DNA of 16,901 nt from Halothiobacillus neapolitanus (GCA_020721485.1 DYMR01000015.1:1-16901); one strand, 5' to 3'. Positions 1 to 9,510 are shown, numbered from the stretch's first letter. A program made the numbers and translations. The notes: generated by a model not told the origin, from the sequence alone.

Positions 1-897
1 GGCGGCCAAACCCGGATGCCGAAAGTGCGCGATGCGGTGAAAGAGTTCTTCGGCAAAGAGCCGCGCAAAGATGTGAACCCGGACGAAGCCGTGGCCGTGG
101 GTGCGGCAATTCAAGGCGGCGTTCTGGCGGGCAGCGTCAGCGATGTGCTGCTGCTGGATGTCACGCCGCTGTCGCTCGGCATCGAAACCATGGGCGGCGT
201 GATGACCAAGCTCATCGAGAAAAACACCACCATTCCGACCAAAGCGGGTCAGGTGTTCTCGACCGCCGATGACAACCAAACCGCAGTGACCGTGCATGTG
301 TTGCAGGGCGAGCGCGAAATGGCGGCGGGCAACAAGTCGCTGGGTCGGTTTGATTTGACCGATATTCCCTCTGCGCCGCGCGGCATGCCGCAAATCGAAG
401 TGACCTTCGACATCGACGCCAACGGCATTTTGAATGTGTCGGCCAAAGACAAAGGCACGGGCAAGGAGCAAAAAATCGTCATCAAGGCGAATTCGGGCTT
501 GTCTGATGCCGAAGTGCAACGCATGGTCGATGACGCCGCTGCCCACGCGGAAGAAGACAAAAAACTGCGCGCGCTGGTGGATGTGCGCAATCAGGGCGAT
601 GGTTTGATTCACACCGTGGAAAAAACCATCAAGGATGCGGGCGAAGCGCTCACCGATGCCGACAAACAGCCGTCCAACGACGCGATGGCTGCCCTGCGTG
701 AGGCGATGAAAGGCGATGACAAGGCCAATATCGAGGCCAAAATCAACGCGCTGACCGAAGTGTCCACCGCATTGATGCAAAAAGCTGCTGGCGCGGCGGG
801 CGCGGCACCGGGCGGTGCTTCTGCCGGCGGCGCAGCGGGCAAGGACGATGATGTGGTCGATGCCGAGTTCGAAGAAGTCAAAGACGACAAAAAATAA
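1..897 (+). CDS. dnaK: Molecular chaperone DnaK (Hsp70), 3' part
   Basis: Cytoplasmic ATP-dependent chaperone that binds unfolded segments and cycles with DnaJ and GrpE. The frame is open from base 1, so the gene starts outside the window; 298 C-terminal residues are seen of the roughly 640 usual. The visible part begins in the nucleotide-binding domain (GGQTRMPKV, then [14 protein letters not shown]). It continues through the linker and substrate-binding beta domain ([50 protein letters not shown]), the alpha lid, a Gly/Ala-rich stretch, and the conserved tail [12 protein letters not shown]. The start codon at position 16 is internal to this domain and is not the real start. dnaJ follows on the same strand. 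The identification is secure. Confidence 0.98.
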   Translation, partial: GGQTRMPKVRDAVKEFFGKEPRKDVNPDEAVAVGAAIQGGVLAGSVSDVLLLDVTPLSLGIETMGGVMTKLIEKNTTIPTKAGQVFSTADDNQTAVTVHVLQGEREMAAGNKSLGRFDLTDIPSAPRGMPQIEVTFDIDANGILNVSAKDKGTGKEQKIVIKANSGLSDAEVQRMVDDAAAHAEEDKKLRALVDVRNQGDGLIHTVEKTIKDAGEALTDADKQPSNDAMAALREAMKGDDKANIEAKINALTEVSTALMQKAAGAAGAAPGGASAGGAAGKDDDVVDAEFEEVKDDKK

Positions 898-942
898 GGT
901 CATCTTCTGAGGTCAAACCCCGGTAGCGCGGCTGCCGGAACG

Positions 943-971
943 CCCCCTCTTCAAACCCGTTTTGAAGGGGG
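943..971 (+). other. dnaK-dnaJ intergenic hairpin
   Basis: CCCCC (943-947) pairs with GGGGG (967-971) and TTCAAA (950-955) with TTTGAA (961-966). There is a two-base bulge (TC) and the loop CCCGT. No uninterrupted T run follows (GATTTACC), so it is not a classical strong terminator. In this position it could reduce dnaJ transcription relative to dnaK or protect the dnaK 3' end; that role is inference. A weaker stem, TCTGC/GCAGA plus GGCC/GGCC, follows at about 992-1019. Confidence 0.55.
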
Positions 972-1051
972 ATTTACCAAGTCCTTCAACCTCTGCGTTG
1001 GCCGTGTTTTGGCCGCAGACGGTTGACGGATTTTTTGCTGATTGAGTGCTT

Positions 1052-2206
1052 ATGTCTACCCAGCGTTGCTATTACGAAATTCTTGAAGTCGAGCGCACGG
1101 TTTCCGGCGATGAGCTGAAAAAAGCCTACCGTCGGCTCGCCATGCGGTTTCACCCGGATCGCAACCCGGATGATCCCTCGGCCGAGGAAAAATTCAAGGA
1201 AGCCAAAGAAGCCTTCGAGGTGCTCTCCGACGCACAAAAACGCGCGGCCTACGATCAGTTCGGTCATGCCGGGGTCAATCCCAACATGGGCGGTGGGGGC
1301 GGTGGCGGCTTCGGTGGGGCGGGCTTTGCCGATATTTTTGGCGAAGTGTTTGGCGATATTTTCGGTGGCGGTGGGCGCGGCGGAAATCGTGCGTATCGCG
1401 GCGCCGATATGCAATACCACCTCAAAATCACGCTGGAAGAAGCGGTGCGCGGCACCACGGTGGAAATTAAAATCCCGACCACCGAAGAATGCTCGGTGTG
1501 CCACGGCAGCGGCGCGAAGCCCGGCACCGGTAAAAAAACCTGCGGCACCTGCAAAGGCGCGGGCGCGGTTCGCGTGCAACAGGGGTTTTTCTCGATTCAA
1601 CAGCCGTGCCCGACCTGCGGCGGCACCGGCGAGATCATCGAAGACCCCTGCACGGCCTGCCACGGTGCGGGTCGAGTAGAAACCCAGAAGACGCTGTCGA
1701 TCAAAATTCCGCCCGGTGTCGATACCGGCGACCGCCTGCGCCACAGCGGCGAGGGAGCGCCCGGCGAGAAGGGCGGGCCGGCGGGTGATTTGTATGTGCT
1801 GATCGAGGTCAAACCGCATGCAATTTTCCAGCGCAACGATGCGGATTTGCTCTGCGATATGCCGATCAGTTTTGTCACGGCAGCCTTGGGCGGCGAAATC
1901 GAGGTGCCCACGCTCGATGGGCGGATTGCGCTGAAAATTCCGGCGGAAACCCAAACCGGCAAGGTGTTCCGCCTGCGCGGAAAAGGCGTGGCGCCGGTGC
2001 GCGGCGGCGCGGCGGGCGATTTGATGGTGCGGGTGCACATCGAAACGCCGGTGAATTTAACCGCTGAACAGCGCGAATTGCTGCACGCCTTCGAGCGCGC
2101 CTTGCTCGGTGAGCAGGGGGCTGAAATTGCCGAACGGCATCGGCCGAAAGAACGCGGCTGGCTCGATGGCGTCAAACGATTTTGGGATGATTTACGCGGC
2201 GAATAA
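1052..2206 (+). CDS. dnaJ: Co-chaperone DnaJ (Hsp40)
   Basis: Delivers substrates to DnaK and stimulates its ATPase. The J domain spans residues 1-70 with the HPD triad at 34-36. A Gly/Phe-rich region follows (about 75-115), then the cysteine-rich zinc domain (about 147-207). That domain has four CxxCxGxG repeats: [24 protein letters not shown] and CTACHGAG. The rest is the C-terminal substrate-binding and dimerisation region. The 384 residues are typical of type I DnaJ. I chose the ATG at 1052 over the GTG at 1046 because the family starts just before the (A)KxxYYExLxV block and a GAG lies five bases upstream of 1052. The dnaK-dnaJ order is the classical arrangement. Confidence 0.97.
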   Translation: MSTQRCYYEILEVERTVSGDELKKAYRRLAMRFHPDRNPDDPSAEEKFKEAKEAFEVLSDAQKRAAYDQFGHAGVNPNMGGGGGGGFGGAGFADIFGEVFGDIFGGGGRGGNRAYRGADMQYHLKITLEEAVRGTTVEIKIPTTEECSVCHGSGAKPGTGKKTCGTCKGAGAVRVQQGFFSIQQPCPTCGGTGEIIEDPCTACHGAGRVETQKTLSIKIPPGVDTGDRLRHSGEGAPGEKGGPAGDLYVLIEVKPHAIFQRNDADLLCDMPISFVTAALGGEIEVPTLDGRIALKIPAETQTGKVFRLRGKGVAPVRGGAAGDLMVRVHIETPVNLTAEQRELLHAFERALLGEQGAEIAERHRPKERGWLDGVKRFWDDLRGE

Positions 2207-2232
2207 TCGGTCAACGCGATGGGGAACGACAC

Positions 2233-2760
2233 ATGAAGAGGATCCGAGCAGCGAGTATCGCGGTGGTTTTGTGTGGTGCGATGGGCGCAGCGCAGGCGGC
2301 CGATAACCTCTATTCCATGAAAGCCTTGATGGATGCCAAAGTCGTGGCCAAGGGCGACAGCGCGACCGTCGGCGAAGTGGGCAATGTGATTGTCGATCAA
2401 GGCATGACGATCTCCGGTTTGGTGATCGACATGGATCACGGCGTTGCGGCTGTGGGCGGGCATTCGCTGTTCGTCGCGCGCGGACAATTTTGGGTGCAAA
2501 CCGAACGCGAAGGCGCGCTCGATCAAGTGCAGTATGTCGTGCATTTGAATGAGCCGATCGCGGCGGCAGCGCATTACCCGCAAGCCGACGAGAGCTGGTG
2601 GCAATCGGCGAAGGGCGCGGCGGGCGCGGTGTGGCACAAAACCAAATCGACCGCCGGCAGTGCCTGGGATGAAACCAAGGCGGCAACGGGGCGAGCGTTC
2701 GATGCCACCAAAGACGCCACTAAAAATGTGTTCGACAGCATTCGGGAAAAGATGCAATAA
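2233..2760 (+). CDS. Exported PRC-barrel-like protein with amphipathic repeat tail
   Basis: The function is not known. The 175 residues begin with a signal peptide: MKRIR, a hydrophobic stretch, and a likely signal peptidase I cut after AQA at residue 22. Residues about 28-95 (MDAKVVAKGDSATVGEVGNV, then ISGLVIDMDHG and HSLFVARGQF) resemble a PRC-barrel fold. The last 50 residues form an Ala/Lys-rich, tryptophan-spaced amphipathic repeat (HKTKSTAGSAWDETKAATG, then FDATKDATKNVFD), like LEA or apolipoprotein-type helices. A GGGGA motif lies just upstream of the ATG. The gene starts 26 nt after dnaJ, so it may be transcribed with dnaJ. A periplasmic or envelope stress role would fit the neighbours, but this is only inference. 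Confidence 0.8.
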   Translation: MKRIRAASIAVVLCGAMGAAQAADNLYSMKALMDAKVVAKGDSATVGEVGNVIVDQGMTISGLVIDMDHGVAAVGGHSLFVARGQFWVQTEREGALDQVQYVVHLNEPIAAAAHYPQADESWWQSAKGAAGAVWHKTKSTAGSAWDETKAATGRAFDATKDATKNVFDSIREKMQ

Positions 2761-2765
2761 ATCCC

Positions 2766-2785
2766 TGCCGCAATATAACGCGGCA
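2766..2785 (+). other. Small hairpin after the PRC-barrel gene
   Basis: TGCCGC (2766-2771) pairs with GCGGCA (2780-2785) around an eight-base AT-rich loop. An A-rich rather than T-rich stretch follows, so at best it is a weak 3' end or transcript-stabilising hairpin for the dnaJ-PRC transcript. Confidence 0.35.
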
Positions 2786-2819
2786 AAGGAATAAAACACG
2801 GTAAACGGCGGAATGCCGA

Positions 2820-2848
2820 TTGACTTCCGGGGCGAGGCTTTCTATAGT
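2820..2848 (+). promoter_or_regulatory. Sigma70-type promoter of the rimP-nusA operon
   Basis: The -35 box TTGACT (2820-2825) and -10 box TATAGT (2843-2848) are separated by exactly 17 bases with a GC-rich centre. Each box differs from consensus at one position. Transcription would start near 2855, giving a leader of about 100 nt before rimP. GC-rich promoters of this form are typical of strongly expressed stable-RNA and translation operons. Confidence 0.75.
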
Positions 2849-2918
2849 TCGCGTCCCGAATTGAAACGCGATTGACCGCCCGGTGATCTGGTGGGGTTGG
2901 CGCTTAAAAACACAACGG

Positions 2919-2938
2919 GCCCCGCATGGGGCTTTTTT
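2919..2938 (+). terminator. Leader terminator (probable attenuator) upstream of rimP
   Basis: A perfect five-pair stem GCCCC/GGGGC (2919-2923 with 2928-2932), with loop GCAT, is followed directly by six T residues (2933-2938). It lies between the promoter at 2820 and the rimP start at 2956, so it must be read through for the operon to be expressed. GGGG at 2893-2896 could pair with CCCC at 2920-2923 as a competing structure, which would be an antiterminator; this is inference. It could alternatively end a separate small RNA of about 85 nt. Confidence 0.72.
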
Positions 2939-2955
2939 ATTTTTCAGGCACAGGC

Positions 2956-3456
2956 ATGCAGAAAATTCCTGATTCGATCGAAGCCCTGTTGGAGCCGGTG
3001 GTGACTGCCGCCGGTTATCGCTGGGTGGGCGGTGAATTTCGGGGCGGGCCGGATGGCTTGCTGCGGGTGTATATCGACCGCGCCGAAGGCATTACGCTCG
3101 ACGATTGCACCGTCGTGAGTGATGCAGTCAGCGGCGTGCTGGATGTGGAAGATCCGTTTCCAGGGTTCTACCGGCTGGAGGTTTCCTCGCCGGGGCTGGA
3201 ACGGCCGCTCTTTCGCGCGTCGGATTTTGCCGAATTTGTCGGGCGCGTTGCGCGGGTGCGTTTGCGTCGGCCGGTGCAGCAACGGCGTCGGGTCGAGGGG
3301 GAAATCCTTGGCGTCGAGGGCGAGCACATTCGCATGCAAGTGGCGGCTGAAGGGGTGGAAATCACCTTCGATTTTGTGGAAGTGGAACGGGCAAATCTCG
3401 TTTTTGATTTTGGTGATGCTAAGCGCGACCGTGCTCCACGGCGCGCATCGAATTGA
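2956..3456 (+). CDS. rimP: Ribosome maturation factor RimP
   Basis: Assists 30S ribosomal subunit assembly in the cytoplasm. The 166-residue protein has the family block YRLEVSSPGLERPLF near residues 75-90, followed by the C-terminal SH3-like barrel. It is the first gene of the operon and ends 18 nt before nusA, as in many Proteobacteria. An earlier in-frame ATG at 2926 lies inside the leader terminator loop and would add ten atypical residues, so I placed the start at 2956, although the ribosome-binding site there (CAGG) is weak. Confidence 0.93.
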   Translation: MQKIPDSIEALLEPVVTAAGYRWVGGEFRGGPDGLLRVYIDRAEGITLDDCTVVSDAVSGVLDVEDPFPGFYRLEVSSPGLERPLFRASDFAEFVGRVARVRLRRPVQQRRRVEGEILGVEGEHIRMQVAAEGVEITFDFVEVERANLVFDFGDAKRDRAPRRASN

Positions 3457-3474
3457 TGCCAGGACTGTGCTGAT

Positions 3475-4947
3475 ATGAGTAAAGAAATCCTTTTTGTGGC
3501 GGACGCGGTTTCCAATGAGAAAGGCGTTAACCGGGGTGAGATTTTCGAAGCGATCGAGGCGGCGCTGGCGCAAGCTGCGCGCAAACGCCACGGCGGCGAC
3601 ATTGATACCCGCGTCGAAATCAACCGTGAAACGGGCGATTACCGCACTTTCCGTCGCTGGCTGGTGGTCGAGGGTGAGTCTTCTGAGAATCCCGAACGGG
3701 AAATGATTTTAGAAGCCGCTCGCTTGGATGAGCCGGAAATCCTGCCGGGCGCGTTCGTAGAAGAGGAAATCGAGTCGGTCGAATTTGGCCGCATTGCCGC
3801 GCAAGCTGCGAAGCAGGTCATCGTACAAAAAGTGCGCGAAGCCGAGCGCCGTCAAGTGGTCGATCAATACATTGACCGCAAAGGCAGCCTGATTATGGGC
3901 TTAATCAAGCGGATCGATCGGGGCAATGTCATCCTCGATTTGGGTGGCAATATCGAAGCGCTGGTGCCGCGCGAGCACATGATTGGCCGTGAGGCCGTGC
4001 GCCCCGGCGACCGTCTGCGCGGTTACCTGTTCGATGTGCGCCACGAGCCGCGCGGGCCGCAGTTGTTCATCAGCCGCACCATGCCGGAATTCTTGATCGA
4101 GCTGTTCAAGCTGGAAGTGCCCGAGATCGAACAAGGGCTGATCGAAATCAAGGGCGCGGCACGCGATCCGGGCTTGCGCGCGAAAATTGCCGTGCATACC
4201 CGCGACCAGCGGATCGACCCGGTCGGGACTTGCGTCGGCATGCGCGGATCGCGCGTGCAGTCGGTCACCAATGAACTGAGCGGCGAGCGCGTCGATATCA
4301 TCATTTGGGATCAAAGCCCGGCGCAATTCGTCATTAATGCCATGTCCCCGGCGGAAGTGGTGTCCATCGTGGTCGATGAAGATCGGCACAGCATGGATGT
4401 CGCCGTGACCGAGGAAAAACTTTCCCAAGCGATTGGGCGCGGTGGCCAAAATGTCCGTTTGGCCAGCCAATTGACCGGCTGGCATCTCAATGTCATGGGC
4501 GAGAACGAAGCGGCGGCCAAAGGCGAGCAAGAGTCTCGCCGCCTGATCGATGCGTTCATGGCGCAACTCGATGTCGATGAAGATGTCGCGTCCGTGCTGG
4601 TCGAAGCCGGTTTCTCCTCCTTGGAAGAAATTGCCTATGTGCCGACCGCCGAACTGCTGGATGTCGAAGGGTTTGATGAAGGCATCGTGGAAGAACTGCG
4701 TAGCCGCGCCCGCGATGGCCTGTTGGCACAAGCCATTTCTGGCGATGACGGGGCGGACGCCGAGCTCACGCTCGATGGGCTGGACGGCATGACCGAAGAA
4801 TTATTGGCGGCGCTGCACGCGGCGGGCATTACCGCAACGGATGATTTGGCGGAACTGTCGATTGACGAACTCACCGCGTTTGAAGGCGTAGACGAAGCCT
4901 TGGCGCATCAGCTCATCATGGCCGCGCGTGCGCCATGGTTTGCCTGA
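3475..4947 (+). CDS. nusA: Transcription termination/antitermination factor NusA
   Basis: RNA polymerase-binding factor that modulates pausing, hairpin-dependent termination and antitermination. The 490 residues match the E. coli length (about 495). The N-terminal polymerase-binding domain covers about 1-130. An S1 domain follows (about 135-200, [20 protein letters not shown]). Two KH domains come next (about 205-345, with [14 protein letters not shown] and [18 protein letters not shown]). Two C-terminal acidic helix-hairpin-helix (AR2-like) repeats end the protein, with the core sequences [15 protein letters not shown] and [15 protein letters not shown]. An AGGA precedes the ATG. Its presence downstream of a leader terminator suggests autogenous control, as described for the E. 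coli nusA operon. Confidence 0.98.
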   Translation: MSKEILFVADAVSNEKGVNRGEIFEAIEAALAQAARKRHGGDIDTRVEINRETGDYRTFRRWLVVEGESSENPEREMILEAARLDEPEILPGAFVEEEIESVEFGRIAAQAAKQVIVQKVREAERRQVVDQYIDRKGSLIMGLIKRIDRGNVILDLGGNIEALVPREHMIGREAVRPGDRLRGYLFDVRHEPRGPQLFISRTMPEFLIELFKLEVPEIEQGLIEIKGAARDPGLRAKIAVHTRDQRIDPVGTCVGMRGSRVQSVTNELSGERVDIIIWDQSPAQFVINAMSPAEVVSIVVDEDRHSMDVAVTEEKLSQAIGRGGQNVRLASQLTGWHLNVMGENEAAAKGEQESRRLIDAFMAQLDVDEDVASVLVEAGFSSLEEIAYVPTAELLDVEGFDEGIVEELRSRARDGLLAQAISGDDGADAELTLDGLDGMTEELLAALHAAGITATDDLAELSIDELTAFEGVDEALAHQLIMAARAPWFA

Positions 4948-4992
4948 GTCCGCCCGCACTATTTTTGAATTGATCAGACCACAGGAGAGAGC

Positions 4993-7734
4993 ATGTCCGA
5001 GGTCACGGTAAAAGAACTGGCTGAATCTATTAAAACAACGCCGGAGCGGCTGTTGGTTCAGTTGGCCGAGGCGGGCATTCGCGCTCCGTCGGTGGATGCG
5101 GTTATCAGCGATGCCGACAAAATGAAATTGTTGGCGCATTTGCGCAAGCCGGAAGCGGGCGAAGCCGAGGCCAAAACCAAAATCACCCTGCAACGCAAAA
5201 AGCAGGAAGAGATTAAGGTCGGCGGCGGCAGCGCCACGCGCGGAAAAACCGTGGCCGTGGAATATCGCACGCGCAAAACCTATGTGGCGCGGGAAGTGCC
5301 CGTGGCCCCGCCTGCGGTACCCGTTCCGCCGGCTCCGGTGCAACATGTTCCGGCGCCTGCCGTTGCCGAGGCATTGACTCCGCCGGTTGAAGTGGCGGAT
5401 CAACAGACCGTTCAAGTGGCCGCTCAACAGCCCGTTCAACAGAATGGGCACGAGGCGCTAGTTGCTGTGGCAGAAAGCGTTGAGGCGGTTCCCGCTGCCG
5501 ATGAGACAGTCGAGTCGCCGGTTGCTGCGCCCGTCGAAATGGTCGAAATGGTCGAGCTGGTTGAAGAACCGCTGGAGCCGGTGGCTGAGGCGGAACCCGT
5601 GGTCGAAACAACGCCGGATGCGGCCGCTGCGGGCGACGGCACAGGCCGTGCGAAGCCGCGTTTGCGCATCATTGCCATGCCGTCGGATGCGCCGGGCGTC
5701 GCCCCGAAAGCGCGCACCCCGGCCAATAACACCGCAACGGCCAAACCCGCGCCGCGTACCGCGCCTGCCACCGGAGATTCGCCCGAAGAGGCTGAGCGCA
5801 AAAAAGGCGCCAAGCATGGCGGCAAAGGTCGGCACGAGCGGGATGAAAAATCCGGTCGCAGCGAATTGCATCTGGGCGCCGGTGCCGAAGAGCGTCGTGC
5901 CCGTCGCGCCAAAAAATCGCCTTCCCGCCATTCGGCAGGAGGCAAGCAGGCCTCTAACTTTGAGAAGCCCACGGCGCCCGTCGTGCGGGACATCACCGTG
6001 CCGGAAACCATTTCCGTGTCCGATTTGGCGCTGAAAATGTCGGTCAAAGGCATTGATGTGGTCAAAACTCTGTTCGGCATGGGCGTGATGGCGACCATCA
6101 ACCAAATGCTCGATCAGGATACCGCCCTGCTGGTCATCGAAGAAATGGGGCATGTCGGCATCGCCCAAAACGATGATTCGCTGGAAACCGAATTGCTGGC
6201 CGCGATTGAGCAGGGCGTGGCGCAACCGCGTCCGCCGGTCGTTACCGTGATGGGGCATGTCGATCACGGCAAAACTTCGCTGCTCGATTACATTCGTCGC
6301 GCCAAGGTGGCGTCTGGCGAAGCGGGTGGCATTACCCAGCACATTGGTGCCTACCATGTGCAAACCGCGCGCGGCGTCATCAGCTTCCTCGATACGCCGG
6401 GTCATGCGGCGTTCACCGCCATGCGGGCGCGTGGGGCGAGCGTGACCGACATCGTGATCTTGGTGGTGGCCGCTGACGATGGTGTGATGCCGCAGACCAA
6501 AGAAGCCGTGCAGCATGCGCGCGCAGCGGGTGTGCCGATCGTCGTGGCGATCAACAAAATCGACAAACCGAACACGGACTTGGAACGCATCCGTAGCGAG
6601 CTCTCGCAATTGGAAGTGATTTCCGAAGAATGGGGCGGTGAAACACAATTCGTTCCGGTGTCGGCCAAAACCGGCGAAGGGATTGATGCGTTGTTGGATG
6701 CGGTGTTGATTCAAGCCGAAGTACTGGAATTGAAAGCCCCCATCGAAGGCCACGCCAAAGGCTCGGTGGTGGAATCCTCGCTCGAAAAAGGTCGCGGCCC
6801 GGTGGCCACCATCCTGGTGCGCAGCGGCACGCTGAATAAAGGCGATGTGGTCTTGGTCGGCTCGGAATTTGGTCGTGTGCGGGCGATGTTGGATGAAAAC
6901 GGTCATCCCATCGATTCGGCCGGCCCGTCGATTCCGGCCGTCATCATCGGTTTATCTGGCACGCCGCAGGCGGGGGATGATTTGGTCGTGGTCGAAGACG
7001 AGCGCAAAGCGCGTGAAATCGCCATGTTCCGCGCGGGTAAATTCCGCGATACCCGTTTGGCCAGCCAGCAGTCCACCAAGTTGGAAAATCTGTTCGAGCA
7101 GATGAAAGAAGGCGAAGTGGCCACGCTCAATGTGTTGGTCAAGGCCGATGTTCAAGGCTCTGCCGAAGCCATCCGCGACAGCCTGCACAAGCTTTCTACC
7201 GATGAGGTGAAGGTCAATGTGCTGATGAGTGCGGTGGGCGGGATTACCGAATCCGATGTGAATTTGGCCGCGACCTCCAACGCCGTCATGATCGGGTTCA
7301 ATGTGCGGGCAGAGGCTTCGGCGCGCAAATTGGCGCAGGCGCAAAACATCGAAATTCGTTACTACAGCATCATTTACGAAATGATCGACGATGTGAAACA
7401 TGCGATGTCCGGCCTGCTTGGCACGGAAACCCAAGAGAAAATCGTCGGTTTGGTCGAAGTGCGCGATGTCTTCCGTTCGCCGAAATTCGGCGCAATTGCT
7501 GGCTCGATGGTCACTGAAGGCGTCATTCGTCGCGGCAACCCGATCCGCGTTCTGCGCGACAATGTGGTGATCTACGAGGGCGAACTCGAATCGCTGCGCC
7601 GCTTCAAAGACGATGTGCAGGAAGTGCGCGCCGGCTTTGATTGCGGGATTGGCGTGAAAAACTACAACGATGTGCGCGTTGGCGATGTGATCGAAGTCTT
7701 CGAGCGCGTTGAAGTGCAACGCACGCTCGCCTAA
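4993..7734 (+). CDS. infB: Translation initiation factor IF-2
   Basis: GTPase that brings initiator fMet-tRNA to the 30S subunit and promotes subunit joining. The 913-residue protein begins with an IF2_N domain (about 1-52). A long low-complexity linker rich in Ala, Pro, Val and Glu follows (about 95-230), then a basic segment, then a second IF2_N-like domain (about 335-390). The G domain carries GHVDHGKT near 421-428, DTPGHAAF near 468 and NKID near 521. The remaining beta-barrel and C-terminal domains end the protein. The ATG has a strong ribosome-binding site, ACAGGAGAG. The linker is the only part that differs much from well-known IF2 proteins, as expected for that region. Confidence 0.98.
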   Translation: MSEVTVKELAESIKTTPERLLVQLAEAGIRAPSVDAVISDADKMKLLAHLRKPEAGEAEAKTKITLQRKKQEEIKVGGGSATRGKTVAVEYRTRKTYVAREVPVAPPAVPVPPAPVQHVPAPAVAEALTPPVEVADQQTVQVAAQQPVQQNGHEALVAVAESVEAVPAADETVESPVAAPVEMVEMVELVEEPLEPVAEAEPVVETTPDAAAAGDGTGRAKPRLRIIAMPSDAPGVAPKARTPANNTATAKPAPRTAPATGDSPEEAERKKGAKHGGKGRHERDEKSGRSELHLGAGAEERRARRAKKSPSRHSAGGKQASNFEKPTAPVVRDITVPETISVSDLALKMSVKGIDVVKTLFGMGVMATINQMLDQDTALLVIEEMGHVGIAQNDDSLETELLAAIEQGVAQPRPPVVTVMGHVDHGKTSLLDYIRRAKVASGEAGGITQHIGAYHVQTARGVISFLDTPGHAAFTAMRARGASVTDIVILVVAADDGVMPQTKEAVQHARAAGVPIVVAINKIDKPNTDLERIRSELSQLEVISEEWGGETQFVPVSAKTGEGIDALLDAVLIQAEVLELKAPIEGHAKGSVVESSLEKGRGPVATILVRSGTLNKGDVVLVGSEFGRVRAMLDENGHPIDSAGPSIPAVIIGLSGTPQAGDDLVVVEDERKAREIAMFRAGKFRDTRLASQQSTKLENLFEQMKEGEVATLNVLVKADVQGSAEAIRDSLHKLSTDEVKVNVLMSAVGGITESDVNLAATSNAVMIGFNVRAEASARKLAQAQNIEIRYYSIIYEMIDDVKHAMSGLLGTETQEKIVGLVEVRDVFRSPKFGAIAGSMVTEGVIRRGNPIRVLRDNVVIYEGELESLRRFKDDVQEVRAGFDCGIGVKNYNDVRVGDVIEVFERVEVQRTLA

Positions 7735-7751
7735 TCGCCGGGGTATCGTTC

Positions 7752-8162
7752 ATGGCGCAGGGTTATGGCCGTCACCAGCGGGTGGCGGAGCAAATTCAAC
7801 GCGAAATTGCCGAATTGCTGCGCGACGGCGTGCGGCAGGCCAATGTCAGCCTGCTCACCGTGACCGATTGCGAAGTGACCCGCGATTTGGGTTATGCCAA
7901 GGTGTTTTACAGCGTGCTCAGCGCCGCAGAACGGGAGCGGGCGCAAGCCTGGCTGGATTCCTCGGCGGGCTTTTTGCGCACGGAATTGTCCCATCGGATG
8001 CGCTTACGCAGCGTGCCGAAACTGAGCTTCCATTTTGATGAATCCATCGAACGCGGCATGCAAATGGATGCGCTGATTTCGGCGGTGCGTCGGCAGGAGT
8101 CGGGTGGCGCGCATGAAGCCAGCGAGTCCTCGGATGCGGGCGATGGCGGAGGTGGCGAATGA
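7752..8162 (+). CDS. rbfA: 30S ribosome-binding factor RbfA
   Basis: Single KH-fold protein that binds the 30S subunit and helps process the 16S rRNA 5' end. The 136-residue protein has the family features GRHQRVAEQIQREIAELL at the N-terminus and the VTDCEVTRDLGYAKVFYSVL block. MRLRSVPKLSFHFDESIERG follows. The Gly/Ser/Glu-rich tail (about 115-136) is poorly conserved in the family. It starts 17 nt after infB, and its stop overlaps the truB start by four bases (ATGA), so the two are probably translationally coupled. Confidence 0.96.
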   Translation: MAQGYGRHQRVAEQIQREIAELLRDGVRQANVSLLTVTDCEVTRDLGYAKVFYSVLSAAERERAQAWLDSSAGFLRTELSHRMRLRSVPKLSFHFDESIERGMQMDALISAVRRQESGGAHEASESSDAGDGGGGE

Positions 8163-9112
8163 GCCGTCATCGTCGGGGCGTTGAGGTCAATGGGATTCTG
8201 CTGCTCGATAAGCCCTTGGGCTTGAGCTCCAACCAGGCTTTGCAGCGGGTCAAACGCTTGTTCAATGCGGCCAAGGCCGGTCATACCGGCAGTTTGGATC
8301 CGGCGGCGACGGGCATGCTGCCGCTGTGTTTTGGCCACGCCACCAAAGTGTCCGGCTTATTGCTCGATGCCGATAAGGTCTATCGCGTGACCGGTCGCTT
8401 GGGTGTTCGTACCGAGACGGGCGACCGCGAAGGGGCGGTGATCGAAGAGCGCCCGGTGCCGCCGTTGACCGAGGCCGAGTTGGACGCAGTGGTGGCCAAA
8501 TTTCGTGGGTTGGTGGAGCAAATTCCGCCGATGTATTCCGCGCTGAAGGTCGATGGCAAGCGCCTGTACGATTTGGCGCGGGCGGGCGAAGTGGTCGAGC
8601 GCAAACCGCGTCCGATCCATTTTTATCGCGTTGATTTACTGCGCTTTGATGGGGGATCGTTCGATTTGCTCGTGCATTCCAGCAAGGGCGCGTACATCCG
8701 CACCTTAATCGAAGACATTGGCGCGGCGATTGGCTGCGGTGCGGTGGTTGAAGCCCTGCGCCGTGTCGGGGTGGGGCATTGGCTCGCGCCGGAGGCCGCC
8801 GGTGTGATTCCGGAGCTGGCGAGTGAGCGGCTTTGGACACTCGATGAATTAATGGCGCTGGCCGATTCGGGCGAGGAAAACGCCCTCGATCGTGCTATTC
8901 TGCCGACCGATTCGGCGCTGGCCGGTTATCCAGTGGTTTCGTTGGATGCGGACAGCGCCTATCACATTCGCCACGGTCATCCCGTGTTTGTGGCCAAGGC
9001 GCCGCAATCGGGTTGGTTCCGTTTATATGATCCGACACACCGCTTCCTGGGAATGGGGGAGTGCTTGGATGATGGGCGAGTGGCGCCGCGTCGATTATTC
9101 GCGGCGCTTTAA
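8159..9112 (+). CDS. truB: tRNA pseudouridine(55) synthase TruB
   Basis: Converts uridine 55 in the T loop of tRNAs to pseudouridine. The 317-residue protein contains the catalytic motif GHTGSLDPAATG, with the catalytic aspartate at residue 47 (E. coli D48). It also has the family motifs GVLLLDKP-like NGILLLDKPLGLSS at the start, QIPPMYSALKVDGKRLYDLAR, and SKGAYIRTLIEDIG. A PUA-like C-terminal region follows. The start overlaps the rbfA stop. The last codons and stop lie in a perfect hairpin (9083-9107). Confidence 0.97.
   Translation: MSRHRRGVEVNGILLLDKPLGLSSNQALQRVKRLFNAAKAGHTGSLDPAATGMLPLCFGHATKVSGLLLDADKVYRVTGRLGVRTETGDREGAVIEERPVPPLTEAELDAVVAKFRGLVEQIPPMYSALKVDGKRLYDLARAGEVVERKPRPIHFYRVDLLRFDGGSFDLLVHSSKGAYIRTLIEDIGAAIGCGAVVEALRRVGVGHWLAPEAAGVIPELASERLWTLDELMALADSGEENALDRAILPTDSALAGYPVVSLDADSAYHIRHGHPVFVAKAPQSGWFRLYDPTHRFLGMGECLDDGRVAPRRLFAAL
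9083..9107 (+). other. Perfect hairpin at the truB 3' end
   Basis: GCGCCGCG (9083-9090) and CGCGGCGC (9100-9107) form an eight-pair GC stem with a nine-base loop, just before the truB stop codon (9110-9112). Only three T residues follow before AAG. It may act as a weak terminator or processing site that separates truB from rpsO expression; the function is inference. Confidence 0.5.
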
Positions 9113-9205
9113 GACTGGGGTTCCGGTCAACCATCGAGGCGGGCGTGGACGGCTCAATTCTGATGGATTTTTTATTATTTTTTCCCAGGTGTTTGGAGAA
9201 AATCC

Positions 9206-9475
9206 ATGTCTTTGACAACTGAAACCAAGGCTCAAATTCTGGCCGACTACAGCCGTGGCACCAACGATACCGGTTCACCGGAAGTGCAAGTTGCCCTGTT
9301 GACCAACCGCATCGTGCATTTGACCGAGCATTTTGCTTCCCACAAGAAGGATCACCATTCTCGTCGTGGCCTGCTCAAGCTCGTTAACCAACGCCGTAAA
9401 CTGTTGGATTATCTCAAATCTAAAGATGTTTCTCGGTACCAGCAGCTGATTGGCCGTTTGGGTCTGCGCAAGTAA
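9206..9475 (+). CDS. rpsO: 30S ribosomal protein S15
   Basis: Primary 16S rRNA-binding protein of the 30S platform. The 89 residues match the family along their whole length: [61 protein letters not shown] and LLDYLKSKD, ending RLGLRK. The ribosome-binding site GGAG (9194-9197) is well placed. A T-rich leader (about 9167-9182) precedes it. The position between truB and pnp is the classical one. Confidence 0.98.
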   Translation: MSLTTETKAQILADYSRGTNDTGSPEVQVALLTNRIVHLTEHFASHKKDHHSRRGLLKLVNQRRKLLDYLKSKDVSRYQQLIGRLGLRK

Positions 9476-9482
9476 TGCGCCT

Positions 9483-9510
9483 CCGGGGAATGGCGAATGC
9501 CTTACCCCGG
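9483..9510 (+). promoter_or_regulatory. rpsO-pnp intergenic hairpin 1
   Basis: CCGGGG (9483-9488) pairs with CCCCGG (9505-9510), with an inner GGC/GCC stem around GAAT. The structure is in the untranslated region between rpsO and pnp. In E. coli this gap contains the rpsO terminator and the RNase III-cleaved stem used for pnp autoregulation. A similar role here is inferred from position and structure only. Confidence 0.5.

Noticed and set aside
1597..2799. Minus-strand open frame of 400 codons over dnaJ and the PRC-barrel gene
   Set aside because: It is antisense to two well-supported genes and its translation has no recognisable domain; such frames are common in GC-rich DNA.
2843..2932. Possible tRNA gene in the rimP leader, as found upstream of rimP in E. 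coli
   Set aside because: A GTTCGCGTCCC stretch resembles a T arm, but no cloverleaf, acceptor stem or CCA end can be formed.
2926..2955. Upstream in-frame ATG for rimP
   Set aside because: It lies inside the loop of the leader terminator and adds residues unlike RimP proteins.
3901..4731. Minus-strand open frame over nusA
   Set aside because: It is a shadow of conserved NusA codons and has no independent start signals.
5937..5942. Internal AGGAGG in infB as a start for a shorter IF-2 form
   Set aside because: No in-frame ATG, GTG or TTG lies at a suitable distance downstream.
5458..6906. Minus-strand open frame of 482 codons over infB
   Set aside because: The translation is His/Arg/Phe-rich with no family resemblance and lies opposite the conserved IF-2 G domain.
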